This document shows, one piece after another, positions 11,752 to 24,385 of a stretch of 64,000 nt of DNA. A program made the translations under genes and the position numbers. Below the pieces are notes generated by a model. That model was given only the letters and a program-made list of their open reading frames with translations, was not told the origin of the DNA and did not search any database. The stretch is from Benincasa hispida (lineage: Eukaryota; Streptophyta; Magnoliopsida; Cucurbitales; Cucurbitaceae). The stretch is from contig NC_052350.1 in the NCBI RefSeq assembly GCF_009727055.1, positions 22,015,364 through 22,079,363 of the forward strand, read 5' to 3'. Each line of letters starts with the position of its first letter. Within the stretch, counting starts at the first letter, position 1.

Positions 11752-12736
11752 TCCCTGTAAATAAGAACAAATGTGATTAATGGCTCCTAAATCAAGTATG
11801 CAGGCATTATGGTCATTTTCAAATAAACAAGTTTCCAGAACTAGTAAATCATATTTACCTTCCTTCTCTTTCTTTTTCTCGACAAGGTAGGGGCAATTGT
11901 GTTTCCAGTGACCATTCATATTGCAATGGAAGCAGTTACCCTTGTCGGCCACCTTGGCCTTACCCTTGCCTTTCCTAGTAGCTGGAGTTTTCCCCTTCCC
12001 TCATTTCTTTTTCTGGATCTTCTTAGAACCAGAAGATAAGTGAGCAAACTTAGTTCCCAAGGATGAATCCTTGTGAAACTTCTTAGAATGGGCAATATTT
12101 TCTCTCCTACTACCTGTCCCTTGCCTTTCATAAAGGACTGATAAGTTTGTAACTCATTAAGAAGAGTAGTTATGGTGTACTGTATTTTGTTCATAACCGC
12201 ATTGCTACGGAATTGAAAGGAAACTCTTCGAAAGAGATTCCAAAATAAAGGACACCTAACTCTGCTTGTCAATGACCGCACTGTTCATTTTGGTGATATT
12301 GAACTGGACCATTAGGTCGAGCACATATTCTCTCACTGATTGCTTTTCCTTCATGCGTGAATAATAAACATATTTGAGGGCCTCGTGCCGGATCTGAATG
12401 GACGGTTGTCCAAACATCTTTTGGAGGGACTTCACGATCTGATGTGTAAACATCATGGCCTCAGCTTCTTAGTAAGAATGTCAGATAGACTTGCCAAGAT
12501 GTAGACTCGAGCCTTGTCATTGGCCTTTGCCAATAGTCATAAGCATCCTTCAACACTTGGGATGCATTACGAGCGAGGACTGGAGAACATTCCTCCATCA
12601 AGAAGAACCACAGATCATCAATAACCAGAATCATATTCAGGTTAGATTTCCACGTCGTATAGTTTTGATCGGTTAATTTTTCATTTTTAAGCAAGGAAAT
12701 GATTGTGGAAGACTTGTTGAAACGAATAACAAACAA
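11752..12736 (-). pseudogene. Copia gag, zinc knuckle and protease start (broken)
   Basis: Minus-strand reading in three or four frames: TIISLLKNEKLTDQNYTTWK (gag N-terminus), QKMFGQPSIQIRHEALKYV, QFRSNAVMNKIQYTITTLL, a basic linker, then the knuckle CFHCNMNGHWKHNC (C-x2-C-x4-H-x4-C) near 11934. YDLLVLETCL and DLGAINHIC follow; the protease active-site D-S-G has become D-L-G. Stops and frameshifts lie near 12456 and 12280. It is separated from its downstream half by the solo LTR. Confidence 0.88.
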
Positions 12737-14588
12737 TTAACTGTATATTTGTCTTAACCTGTTACTTAATTATCCAATCAATTTAACAAAAACACATGTG
12801 ATCATAGAACCCTAATTAAATTATTGAGTTAGTTTTTGCAATGATATTTCAGAGGTTTAAAGCTACTCCTCCCCTGAATTGAGACAATCTCAACTAATCA
12901 CTAATACCATAATAACTATTTTCCTATAGTTATTAGCTACCATTTTTCAGTCAAGGATTTATTAACTAGCTTAATTCATCTCGTAAGTGTGACCCTTTCA
13001 TTTTCGGATCCAAGAGGTATGTTTCAACTGGCTACCAAAAGAAAGACAACTATTGAAGATTAGCCTAAGAAATCCTATCCATTGGTGGAATTTGTATTGT
13101 TCCGACTCCTATGATCAGACCCTCTGAAAGGATGGTCACTTCAGGACGACATGCAAACTGACCATAGGAATCTCACGATGCAATCGAATGGAGGAGACCG
13201 TAGGATATGTTGACATACGTCCTTCTCCCACTTACTATGGACACTTTCCATATTCACCTTGTTATTGACCCATGCAAACACTTTCCGAAGGGAGACTGCG
13301 ACCAGGGCGATATGAAGCCGAGCATGGATCTTCCGCTGTGAACTCTTAGGAACGTGAGAACCAAAATTTAATATATCCCATATATCAATTTTCTCCCACT
13401 AAAGTAGTATAATATTTCTAGGGTTTTATTATACTTAGTTAAAAACCGACTAATGAATTTATTTAAGTCCTTTTAATTTGCTCAATATAACAATTATATT
13501 GAATTTTTTAATAATATTTGATTTTATATATTAGACTCTTTAATAAAATCAATTAATTTATTGCATGCTTATACAATATTTGCCCAATTCACCTTCCAGG
13601 TCAGTTCCCAGGTGGAGGTGGTCTGTTTCTGTTAGCTTAAATACCCTCGTCTAGACAGAACGTTCATAGACAAAGATCTCAATGGGCAATTATTTTCTAA
13701 ACTTAATCTTTTAACGGAATTCATTTTAATCCTATTAAAATAAATTAAAATATTAACCTATTTCTAATCTTATTAGAAAAACTTCTAATATAAGTCTAGG
13801 TGAAATAATTTTAAACCATTTAAAATTAATTTGGACCTATGTTTGTGTGCAACTCTTGATTATAGATTTTAATCTATCACAGTAAAAACATAACACTTAT
13901 ATTTTAATGCTTTATTAAAACATATAAATTTGCATCTAATGATATTGAATAAATACAACAATTATATTTATCTAAGTAATGTCATGCTCAATGCAAATTC
14001 AATTTTCATTTTATAAATATAACATTTATATTAATTATACATGAAGTTCAAGCATTCACATACAGTATTTCACCATTCATTATAACAATTATAACATAGC
14101 ATGATGCATGAACATGTTTAATGTGATCATACATCCTTATAATGTAACACTTATATTATGATGCATGAGCATGCTAATTTAATCATGCATCCATAAAATA
14201 TAACCCTTATATTTAATTATGATGCATGAACATGTTTATCCTAAGGTGAGAATTTTTTGAATCTATATGACATACAATATGTAATATGAATCCAAACATT
14301 ATTTTAAACGTACATCCAATGTATATTTAAATTAATTTAACAACAAAAATTAGAACAATTTGGGCACCCTAAAACAAAACTAATTAATTAAATTATTATA
14401 ACTTTTATATTAATTTAATTAATTAATCTTAAAAATAAAAAAAAGGTAAAAAAAAACCCAACCTTTCAGCAGCCTCTTTATCGCGCGTGCCGTCAAGGTC
14501 TATCACATACTTGGAACGTCACGACACTAAGGGGCAACGTGACGATGCTACGAATCAGTTTGTGTATCACCTCGCCTTGCAGCATTGT
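12737..14588. other. Non-coding retroelement-like DNA
   Basis: No ORF of interest. A moderately GC-rich block at about 13010-13370 lies upstream of the copia gag and may be that element's leader or 5' LTR, but no clear TG..CA boundary or primer site was seen. From about 13380 the sequence is AT-rich. The short ORF at 14539-14772 has no recognisable domain. Confidence 0.4.
14101..14236. repeat. Short tandem repeat, about 57-61 bp unit
   Basis: The motif ATGATGCATGAACATG recurs at 14101, 14158 (ATGATGCATGAGCATG) and 14219. The first two copies are each followed by an ATCATACATCC/ATCATGCATCC block and a TAAC-CTTATAT block. The third unit is partial. Confidence 0.7.
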
Positions 14589-17005
14589 TGTCACACCCCC
14601 TCCCGGGACCCTCTCTCTTATCCTAGGAGAAGATGTGATGACATTTGATGCCAACTCTCTTATGACATCAATTGCTCATCCTCATCCTTCTTTATCCGTT
14701 CATCGAAGTCATAGTCACCTGATAAGCATGATATTTATCTTTTCCCATTCATTACCTACTGAAGGAATTTAAACAAGTGCATAGGTTTATACTTGTATAG
14801 TAGCTTAATTACATTCACACAAACAGTGGGTCCCAAATAGTACTCTCCTCAGTTCCTAGTAAGTACATGATGACCAAAAGTAAAGAAAAGACTACTAAAC
14901 CACCTAAACTTCTCTTTTTTCTTCCTTCTTCTTCAACGCACACCTCGAGTTGCAGACTAGCAGAACAAACTATCCTTTAGGGAGTTGACCGCTACCTGGA
15001 AAAAAGGAAAACATCGTAAAGAGTGAGCTACTAGTCCAATGAGTGACTATTTTAAAAACATATTTACTAAACATTAAGTAAACATAAACTTCCATAAAAC
15101 TTCAGGGTTTAAAACATTCATACTCACTATTATCAAATAAATAAAACATTTAAACCCTGAAACCTCAAACAGAAATTATTATCACATAGCCTTAGTTGAG
15201 GAAAACCTTTTTGCTCATTCACTCACCGTTGAAGTCCTTAGTTGGTGCAGAGTAATCTTAACACAACCAACGTCAATTAATACCTATGTACATGTGGTAA
15301 TGCCCTGGATACCATCATACCTTAGGTACTAGGAAGGCTAGATATCTTCTCTTAGTCCTTCGGTATCAAATTCCTCATCACATTATCATAAATCATCCTC
15401 TAAGAACGAAGCTCAACTCTGAAACATTAAGCATTCCAGTAAAATAGGCCTTTAACGCATTCATCGTAAAATACTTAACATGAGGAAATGAATGCTAGTT
15501 GACACATGCTTCACAAAACTCATTGTTAGAGAAGTTAAACCATGCATTCATATGTTCACTATCATACTATGGCATGCATCAAAGAAGAGTTTAAAGAAAT
15601 CATGTTTGCTTAGAAAATTCATCATCAAGCTAAAACTCATGCATGGTATATCTTTAAGAAAACATATTGAAAAAATAACTCAATAGTAATTCATGCGTTG
15701 GAACTCATAAGAGAATTTTTTTTTTTATAAATTTAGTCACTCACAGTCTTGGGCTACTTCCTCATGGGCGATAGGCTTCTTCTATTGGTGTTTTTCCTGT
15801 AACATTGATAAATACTCTTGGTTAATGCCACTAGCTCCCTTTTTAGTTTAGCTTAGACAATAAAGCTTAACATTAAACTCAGAGCAATTGCCACACTCAT
15901 CATCGACTTAGTCTAACGCATCCCATACTTTGCCAAATTTTCCTCTCAATTAGCTAGTGGGTGACATGCGGCTACAATGTGCACCTAGGCGTTAAGCCGC
16001 ACGCACCATAATAACACGTCGTGTGCGTGCCTGCACCTTCGCGGCGTTCTCAGTTAGTGGCTTCTTTCTTTGGCGGCTGTGCACTTACTTCACATATACA
16101 CCCATTTAGTGCTTCGTGTTCAAGCATGCTCATGCTTGCGCTTGACAACGCTCAACCAGGGTTTTCAGCTACTTGCTTGTTCCTCGGAAGCAACTGCCTG
16201 CTTATTCAACCACCAATTTCTAGATTTCAAATTTTCATATGAATAACTTAAATTCTAGGCATTATCTCAAGAAATTTCCTTCTATAAACTCGATCATAAA
16301 CATCTAAACTTCCTTAAATCAAAATATGAGCTCTAGATTCCTCTAATCAAGCTCAAAGTTCATCAATCTTCCTACCTTACCTGATTATCCAAAAGCTCGA
16401 AACACTTAAAAGATTCTTTAATCTTCAACTTAAATTCGTGGGTAATTCTTCTTTGCAGATCCAGCTCTCCTTCAGCATCATCCAAGCTTCACGTCAGTAG
16501 AAATTCTTCTCTCTCAGCACCAATGGATTGGCCAAACTATTCCCTTCTTCCTACTTTACTTTTATACTTGTGAGTGCATGACCATCATGCATGCTTAAGG
16601 TGACAACTAGCCCACTAAGCATGATTAAAGCATCTAAGCACAACAGCTAGCCCACTAAGCTTAGTATTTAAGCTGAAGTCTTCCATCTCTTCACCAACTA
16701 GGCTACTAAACCATCGCATGGCCTAGCTTGCAATGCATAGGCCCCTCTTTGGCCAATGTGTCTCCAACCTTTGCTTCTTGCCCTCATGGCTTAAGACCAT
16801 GCGTTAACACACATTGCTCATCATACTTTTAAGCCTTCATTGCAGTCTTCGATGTCCCCTCAAGTCTACGCATACGTCCTTGTCTTGCCGCACACACCTT
16901 AACTTCTCGATCATTGCCTCACAAGCTCGGCGCCCAGGCTTGGCCCTTAATCAACACACAGCTTATGCCTCGAGGCCTGTCTTGCCATTGACTTGGCGTC
17001 TCTCC
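14589..17005. repeat. Probable gypsy-type LTR or leader sequence (non-coding)
   Basis: The segment starts near TGTCACACCCCCTCCC at 14589 and has no protein homology. It carries short repeats (ACAACTAGCCCACTAAGC and CAACAGCTAGCCCACTAAGC near 16606-16660). It is interrupted by the solo LTR at 17006-18753 and resumes to about 18955, where it ends TCTAACA; TGTCAC..TAACA would be plausible LTR ends. No TSD was confirmed, so this is tentative. Confidence 0.3.
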
Positions 17006-18753
17006 TGTTGGAGTTAATGTCTAAATCGAGTGTATCTTGTAGTTTGTAATGACAAATTATATATCTAATAAAATAAGATGTATTTTATTAACCTAAATGG
17101 TCTGTAGTAGATGGATAGGTTAGGTATCTTATCCTGGTGATACTATGAATAGAGTCTGCATTGTAGATGTTACAATTGTTGTAAAGTGTTACAAATAATT
17201 TGATCCTGATCTTTCATGTGGAGACATGTGAGTGGAGGTATTCTATACAAAGAGTTTATATAGGATCGGACTACAAAATGAATAGTCTTTCTATATAACA
17301 CCATTGCTAGAAGAGACTTACACTTCACTAGGATGACCATATATGACTTGACTTTAATCCTGAGTGAGTTGTGAATTCCTGTCTATGAGGGAAATCCTTT
17401 TATTTTTATGGGTGAAGTGACCTTGTTAGCCAACTCATCAAGCCTACAATTATTGGGGACTTGTCTGAGTAGGGAGCTAGGAACACAACTACACAAGATG
17501 AAATTCACTTCTTTCCTGACCTTAGAGAAAGTAGATAAACTGCTCCCTTAATAGCTGATTCCGAGTCTTGAACACTAAGACCCCAACCTCTCACTGGTTC
17601 GAGAGGTGTTAGTTTATAGTTGGAATATAAGCTATTTATTCATAGAGAGATCAGTGGTATTTAAAGAATTAAATGTAATTACAGGGGTAAAATGGTATTT
17701 TGACCAAGCCATAGTTATGAGCAATTTGTGAAGGGTCGACTTCTTGTTATCTGTGGACATAGAAATAAATCTACAATGCAAAAAGTGCAACTATCGTCTT
17801 TAGTGGACTGGCCAGTAATTAATGAAAATTGATTAATTTAATTAAAGAGTTTAATTAATTAATCTTATATCATTGAAACTTCTAATTTGTAGGTTTATAA
17901 GGTCTCATTGTTAGCTCACTAAAGAATATATAAGAGGAATTGTTTGAATTATTCAAATCAATTGCATATTAATGAGATTAATATAATATGGTTAATTATA
18001 GATGTGATCTATAATTAAGAGAGAAAATATTTGAATAAGATTCAAATACTAAAAAGATATATACATATAAATATGTGAAAATTATATGTTAATTAATTCT
18101 ATATTAAATACGATTTAATATAGTCGTTTAATTGATTAATTAATGGTTAATTAATTAATTTTTTAGAAGTAGAGATAAATAAACATGTGATGTTTATTCA
18201 TTTATTAATTAATTATATATATTAAATTAGATTTAATATATATGGTTATTTAATTATTGGACTAAATAATTAAATAAAAGTTATTTAATTAATTTAGAAC
18301 TAGAGTAGGAATAGGAAATACTAGGAGAAAGGGGTCACCCCTCCTCTCTATAAATAAGCCTTCATGGCCCATGTTTATGACACAGTTGAATTGGGAAGAA
18401 TCTTAGTTTCCTACTACTTTTCTCAAAATCTCTCTTCTTTTCTCTACTACTTCTTCTTCCTCTTCCAAGTCTTGGAGACTACACATCTAATTCTTGAGAT
18501 CTTAGAGAATAACTCACTTGGTATTCCTTGATCATCGAAGAGACGTTCCAGAGAAGATGTAAAGGGAATCGTGAAGAATTTGGGAATCTACAAAGGCAAG
18601 GTTTAACTCTTCCCTGTTTTCTTCTCTTAAATGCATGCTAATTTGATTGTTTATCTATTATGTTATCATCTTTATACCGTATTTTGTTTATGAAAAATTG
18701 AAAACAAAATTGCAAGACGATCACACGCTTCCGTTTGGGATTCAATCTCTTCA
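17006..18753 (+). mobile_element. Solo LTR (1,748 bp) with perfect TSD
   Basis: It starts TGTTGGAGTTAATGTC and ends GGGATTCAATCTCTTCA. The five flanking bases are TCTCC on both sides (17001-17005 and 18754-18758). It belongs to the same LTR family as those at 9903, 20342 and 51981: shared blocks include GGTGATACTATG, ATCCTGAGTGAGTTGTGAA, and TTAATTAATTAATCTTATATC followed by the GGTCTCATTGTTAGCTC block. It contains a TATA-like TCTATAAATAAGCC near 18347, a plausible U3 promoter. No internal coding region. Confidence 0.9.
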
Positions 18754-18955
18754 TCTCCTACCATTCCTTAGACAAGGTAGACTGCCGCATCTCTCACGCT
18801 GGCCTTCAACAAGCTCACATAGCTCTAAATGCATGGTTCACACTTAGCCATTTTTCCTTTTTACTACTAGACGTCACCTTGCACCCCTTTCTACCTAAGA
18901 GCCTAGGCTTCAATACTTAGAATATTTTCCTTCTAAAACTCCTAAGCCTCTAACA
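18754..18955. repeat. Right-hand continuation of the element split by the solo LTR
   Basis: After removal of the solo LTR and one TSD this piece joins the sequence ending at 17005. It ends with TCTAACA directly before the T-run that closes the LINE on its right. No coding content is visible. Confidence 0.4.
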
Positions 18956-19921
18956 TTTTTTTTTTAAAAAATAGGTGATATTATTATACAACAACAAGGG
19001 GGATCCCATAGCTCAAGATTAAGGCATCAAAGCGATAAAGCACAAGCAAAGACAGGGCAACAAAACCAAAACAAAGCCAACATGATAAAACCAGAACAAA
19101 ACCAACACATAAAAGCACACTTGCAAACCACTAGGGAGAAAGGCAAAGAAAAGAACCTAAAACCCCACAAACTAAGGGCTACAACAAAATGGAGAACAAC
19201 AACGTGAAGTTCAAAAAAAAAAAAGAAAAAACATCCGAACACACACACTAGATAAGACCAAGAAGGTCAACCCGCTAGAAAGTAGTACGAGCACGAACCG
19301 TAGAGACCATAAGATGAACCAGAGTAGACACCGACCTTAGTCGACCTCCATGAAGCCGCCAATTGCGCTCCTGTCAGATGTAGTATATAGAAGCATATCA
19401 GAAAACACGGAACAACTTACTACGCACCCCCTTACCCGACCCCACTCGACACACCCAACTCAACTCTATATCCCAACCTGCCACCTGATGCCAGCCCAAG
19501 ACACCCTAGGACGATGCAGATGTATACTTTCCCAAGCACTAGTGATAGAAAATCGACCATTATCATCCGACACCCAAACCCAATAATCCTCCCCCCTCAT
19601 CTTAGGCTCCACTGCCTGGATAAGACCTTAGATCTCAAGTAGCTCCCAAGACACTGTAGGCCACCTCCAACCTCCCTCACCATCCATGAACTTCGACAAC
19701 TGCGCTTCCAAACTACTTCTTGCATTATGAACCACCTAAACCAGTATGAATCCAAAATCGCGTCCTCTAGCAGTCAAGGATCCTACCAAACAAAACAAGA
19801 TCGTCCATCGTCGATCATCAAACGAACTAGATGTTTGAATCTATCTCTACTTTTCAAAGATAGCCCTCAGCACCAAGACCTCCTAACCTCACTCCGAAAC
19901 AGCCACAACGACCACCCATGC
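18956..19921 (-). mobile_element. LINE fragment, 3' end (copy 1)
   Basis: Near-collinear with the LINE at 53572-55739. Both share GTGATATTATTATACAACAA, GATCCCATAGC and CACAAGCAAAGA blocks (plus-strand reading), then CGAACCGTAGAGACCATAAG, and CCAGCCCAAGACACCCTAGG. The minus-strand 3' end lies at the T-run 18956-18965 (poly-A on the minus strand). Relative to copy 2 it lacks about 210 bases in the zinc-binding C-terminal region, yet retains about 310 bases that copy 2 lacks around 54340-54385. No intact frame. Confidence 0.75.
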
Positions 19922-19948
19922 AAAAAAAAAAAAAAAAAAAAAAAAAAA
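19922..19948 (+). repeat. 27-nt poly(A) tract at the LINE 5' truncation point
   Basis: A pure run of 27 A. It lies at the end of the LINE fragment opposite to its own poly-A tail. It could be the target site of insertion, a second A-tailed insert in the other direction, or polymerase slippage. Confidence 0.8.
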
Positions 19949-20341
19949 TTTAAAAAACATGCTTAATACATTAACTGAAACATGCTTAATAGGAATATTA
20001 AGGCCTAGGGTTTACAGTTGCGATGCTGAAAGGCAAAACACCCCTCTTTTGTGCGTTTTCTACTCCAAACTTGTCTCGAACACCTTCGTTTTTCCCGATC
20101 TCTTCAGCAACACTCGCTTTTTCGATCGAACAAACTTACAGACTCAAAACAAAAAATAAATACCAAAAAATACAATGAGCCCTTACATTTTAATCACATT
20201 AAAAATAATCTAAGTGCCAAGAAAACACTTAATCTTACAAACCTTCATTCAAAAATGCAGATTTAAAAATCCACCTCTAAAATGATTTTTGTTTAAAAAA
20301 CATGTAGAATGAAGATGCAAAAAATTGTCTCTGATACCAAT
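19949..20341 (-). other. Retrotransposon primer-binding site and leader
   Basis: Directly inside the minus-strand LTR end the sequence reads (minus strand) TTGGTATCAGAG; the plus-strand CTCTGATACCA sits at 20329-20339, two bases from the LTR. This is the classic copia primer-binding site for initiator tRNA-Met. About 390 bases of non-coding leader follow before the LINE/poly-A junction cuts the element off. No gag is left. Confidence 0.75.
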
Positions 20342-22168
20342 TGTAGGGATCGAATCCCGAGTGAAAGCATGTGAATACCTTGCATCTCAAAAATTGATTT
20401 TTGAATAAAAAAATTGTTCTAAAACAGAATATATGAAGGACAAACATATGAAATAACATGCTTTGAAGAAGGGAAACTAAGAGAAAACCATTCTTACCTT
20501 TGAAGATTCCCAAGCTCCACGACAAATCCTTTCGACCTTGCCATAAACTTCTTCTCGATCGAACTTGGACATAACCACGAGAATAATCTTGTTATTCTTA
20601 AGGATTCCAATAGAAGGATAGGTGGTATTCAATTAAATGAAGAGGAAGAGGTAGAGAGATTTCTCTTAGAGAGTAAAGAGAGGATTTTGTTTTGGTAGCT
20701 AGGGTAAATTCACCAAATGAAATTCTTACCCTAAAAGGGCCATAAGGAAGAATTTATATGGAGAAGGGTTAGCCCCTTCTCCAAGTCTTTTTCTATTTAC
20801 CCTTATGCTTAATTAATTAAATAATGTTTATTTAATTAATTAGCACATTAATCAAATAATCATCTATACATTAAATCCAATTTAACGTATATATTTAATT
20901 AACATAAGTAAATATCGTATGTTTATGTGCATCACTTCACCTCTCTATTAATTTATTTAATTAATTCTTTATGAATCTAATCCACTTGAATTAAATATTT
21001 GAATCTCATTCAAATATTTCTCTCCAACTTAATTTAAATTATAGATCACATCCATAATCAATTACATATTAATCACATTAATATACAATTTCCTCAAATT
21101 GATTTGAACAATTCAAATAATTTCTCTTTAACATCTTTTAGTGAGCTAACAAGAGGACATGGTAGACCTGCAGATTAGAAGCTCAAACGACATGAGATTA
21201 ATTAACTAAACTCATTAACCAAATTAATCAATATTCGTTAACTGTGGGTACATTCCACTAAAGACTCACAACTGCAATCTTCTCACTATAAATATATTTT
21301 TGTGTCCACAGATATAGGCCAATAACAGCAAGTTAGTCCTTCATGAGTGTCCATAACACCAACTAGGTCAAATTACCATTTTACCCTTAGGTTACCTCGG
21401 TATCCTTAAGTACTAGTGCTCCTCTAATGAACAACCTGTTCATGGTCCAGCCAATAAACAGAAATCTCTCTCGGGTCAATAAGAGGGTAGGGCCCTTTGT
21501 TCAAGTCCTAGAGACACCACTTAAGGAAAGACTCATCTACTTACCCTAAAGTCGGGAAGGAATTAATTCCATCTTGTATTATTATGTTCCCAACTTCTCA
21601 CTCGGTCTTGTCCCCAAAATGGTAGGCTTATTGAGTAGGCAAACTGACCACTCTCACCCATACAAATCAAAGGATAATCCCTCATGAACAGGAGTTCATA
21701 ATACACTCAGGATTAAGACTAAGTTGCCTAGATCATCCAATTGAAATAGGAACTAAACTAGTTAATGGCGTTACATCTAGTGATTACTATTTCGGGGTCC
21801 AGTCTTATGCAAACTCATTGTATAGGATACGCGTGTCACCTATATGAATGCGTCGGATCATTGCGTTTGTATCAAATACAAAGTGGATCGTATCCATAGT
21901 GTCACCAAGAAAAAGGTACCCAGCCTTATCCCTATACTATAGACCTTTTAGGTTGTTTTTTGAACATTGATCCTTGTATGTCTCCGCATATAGTTCAAGA
22001 CTCATAAGACAACCTTTGATGTTAGTTTATTGGATTTAGTGTTATTAAGACAAAATAGAAAATAACACAATCAATAACATTTATTAAATTAACATCAATA
22101 ACTATTTATTGATGATGATCAATTGATAACATTTACTATCCAAGAGTTTTAGGACATAAAATCCAACA
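20342..22168 (-). mobile_element. LTR (1.83 kb) in minus orientation, 5' LTR of a lost element
   Basis: On the minus strand it runs from TGTTGGATTTTATGTCC (22168) to ATTCGATCCCTACA (20342). It shares blocks with the other LTRs of this family, here reverse-complemented: CCCCAAAATGGTAGGCTTATTGAGT and CATGAACAGGAGTTCATAAT regions (quoted as motifs). A primer-binding site follows, so this was a 5' LTR rather than a solo LTR. Its internal region is gone beyond 19949. Confidence 0.8.
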
Positions 22169-22954
22169 ACCCATATCCTAAATTGACCCTCGAGCAAGAG
22201 CCAAGTTAAAGAGAGTTGTCAAACCCTCAGGTCCAATGAGGAACAAAGATAATAGATCATTTTTGGCAAATGCCTCTTGCAAGACAAAAGGATCTCGAAG
22301 GAATATCATTTATGAGAATAGATAGTGAAGACGTAAAAATACACAATCTATATAATCAAATCAAACCCAATTCAGTTCAATTATTATTGTTAATATTTTT
22401 AGACATAACTCAACTGAAGGTATAAGATTTTTTTTAAGTCTGAAGGTATAAGAATTTAGTCTTGATTAAGAAGTTATAATTTTGAATCTACCATTACTGC
22501 TAAAAAAAAAGTTTCTTACAGTAAAGAATAAACATTGAGCTGTCTATAATACAGATCAACAAACATTTTATTCACTATTTTTACTATTTTTTCTTTTCCA
22601 CAATTAATGCAACAAATATAAAAAAAGTTTCTAAAATAGTCTTGTCCTTTCATAACAAAATCGATAGGAGGATAAAGAAAGGGTGAAGGAGAAACTTTTG
22701 TAGTCTATTATGGAAGTTAGAATGTGTGATCATAAAAATTCTTATGTTTAATTTAAGGATACTTTTTGATCAATAAGGTCAATCATGTATCAATAGCTAC
22801 ATTATGCTGCATTACTTAAATTTTATCAATCTGACATGTTATATTATATTAATCTTAGCATAATTCGTTTAGTCAAGACATATATCATCAACAAAAAAGT
22901 CATTTAAATCTTTCCACCTCTATATATATTGCAGAGTTTAAAAAAGAAATAAAT

Positions 22955-22991
<37 letters not shown>

Positions 22992-24029
22992 CATTAATGA
23001 TGCTATCAATAAAAAATTATTTAAGAAAATGATCGAGCCATTTAGTTGAGTTATGAAGTCAAAAGCTAACATGTCTGTAAATGTCTGTTGAGTTAGGAAA
23101 TCTGTGTTTGGAGTGCAAAGTTATTTAATTTGGAGTAGCTACAAAGTACATATTTGGGGTACAAAGTTTAGTTTTTAAGTTAGGGGTATCTAGAAAAGTA
23201 TGATTTTTAAGCTTTTTTTTTAGCCCTTCAATCGCACATATTTTTTTCTAAATTTTTAATACTCAATCAAGATAGCAACTCAAAATCTTCACATATACTT
23301 TACAATTTTTTATATGTAACCATTGTACTTGAGATAGATAAAATACTATTGTTTCATATAAACAATAAAATTACAATACATCTTCACATTAGTGGAATGT
23401 ATGAGTATGACATGTGTGTAAAAACAAAGGATAGGACATCAAGGGGTTTAGGGATTTTTATAGTATCTTATGTCAAATTACAAGTTAGGGTTTATTATGC
23501 ATATATGTGTTACCGAGAATGTGATTGAAGTCCCACAACTATCACCAAAGTAAAGCCACGAGGGTTTATGTTTGAAGTAGACAAATCATACAATTATGGA
23601 GATATCTATAGATCTGTTGCCCGAACAAGTGATATTAAAATGGCGCTATGGCTTGACTTAACCATGTTGGTAAAATCCTCTATTGCCGATTAAAGAGGTG
23701 GAATGCCTGCGCAATGATGATGGTATCCATTCATGTTTGAGCTTTCGAGTAGGTAGGAAAATGTTTTTCAAAAAACTATTCATATTTAAACACGTTTTAT
23801 AAAAATCTATTTAAAACAAAAAATATAAATGTGTTTGATTATATTTTGTCAAAAATATTTTTATAAACAAGTTTACTTGGTTTGAGTATATGCTTAATGT
23901 GTTTTTATTAATGTTAAATGACTATATCAGATTGACTCTTAAACATTATAAGTAATAATTTCAATTTTGTATTTAAAAACATACTTTCACTGGCTAAATA
24001 TCTTTGTTTTGTTTTTTTAGCATATGATC
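22169..24029. other. AT-rich intergenic DNA
   Basis: Includes a dinucleotide (TA)n microsatellite at 22961-22990. No gene or transposon boundary was recognised. Confidence 0.5.
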
Positions 24030-24385
24030 GATTGAGTTGGTCGTTAGCGTTAGTTGTTGGAGATGGTTGATGAAGTTGGTGGTCAGAGTTGGTCATCGAA
24101 GGTGATTGTCAAAGTTGATCACCAAAGATGGTAGTTAAGCAAAGTTGGACGTTGGAGGTGGTTGTTGGAGATGATTGTTGGAGGTGGTTTTTACTAGAAA
24201 TAGTTTTCAAAGTTTAACCATTTGAAGGTGGTCATGTCACCAAAGTGAGGTGGTAGTAGTCTTCGATAGTGGTTGTTATCGGATGTTAAGGTGGTCATTA
24301 GAGTCGGGCATCTGAGGTGGTCGTCAGAGCATGTTGTGGAAGATGATTGTCGTTGGAGTTGGTCATCGGTGGTAGCTAGTAGATG
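24030..24385. repeat. Degenerate GGTGGTYGTTGGAG-type minisatellite
   Basis: An irregular array of related G/T-rich words (GTTGGTCATCGAAGGTG, GGAGGTGGTTGTTGGAG, GAGGTGGTCGTCAGAG and so on), with units of about 15-27 bases. The units are diverged and frames are not kept, so it is not a protein repeat in its present form. Confidence 0.6.

Larger units (their letters stand above)
5778..12736 (-). mobile_element. Degraded Ty1/copia retrotransposon, minus strand
   Basis: Order from high to low coordinates is gag, CCHC knuckle, protease, GAG-pre-integrase, integrase, reverse transcriptase (twice), RNase H, polypurine tract, 3' LTR. That is the copia order (integrase before RT). The coding frame is broken by many stops and frameshifts. 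A plus-strand solo LTR (9903-11746) splits protease from integrase. The 5' LTR could not be recognised with confidence above 12736. It is a dead copy. Confidence 0.9.
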
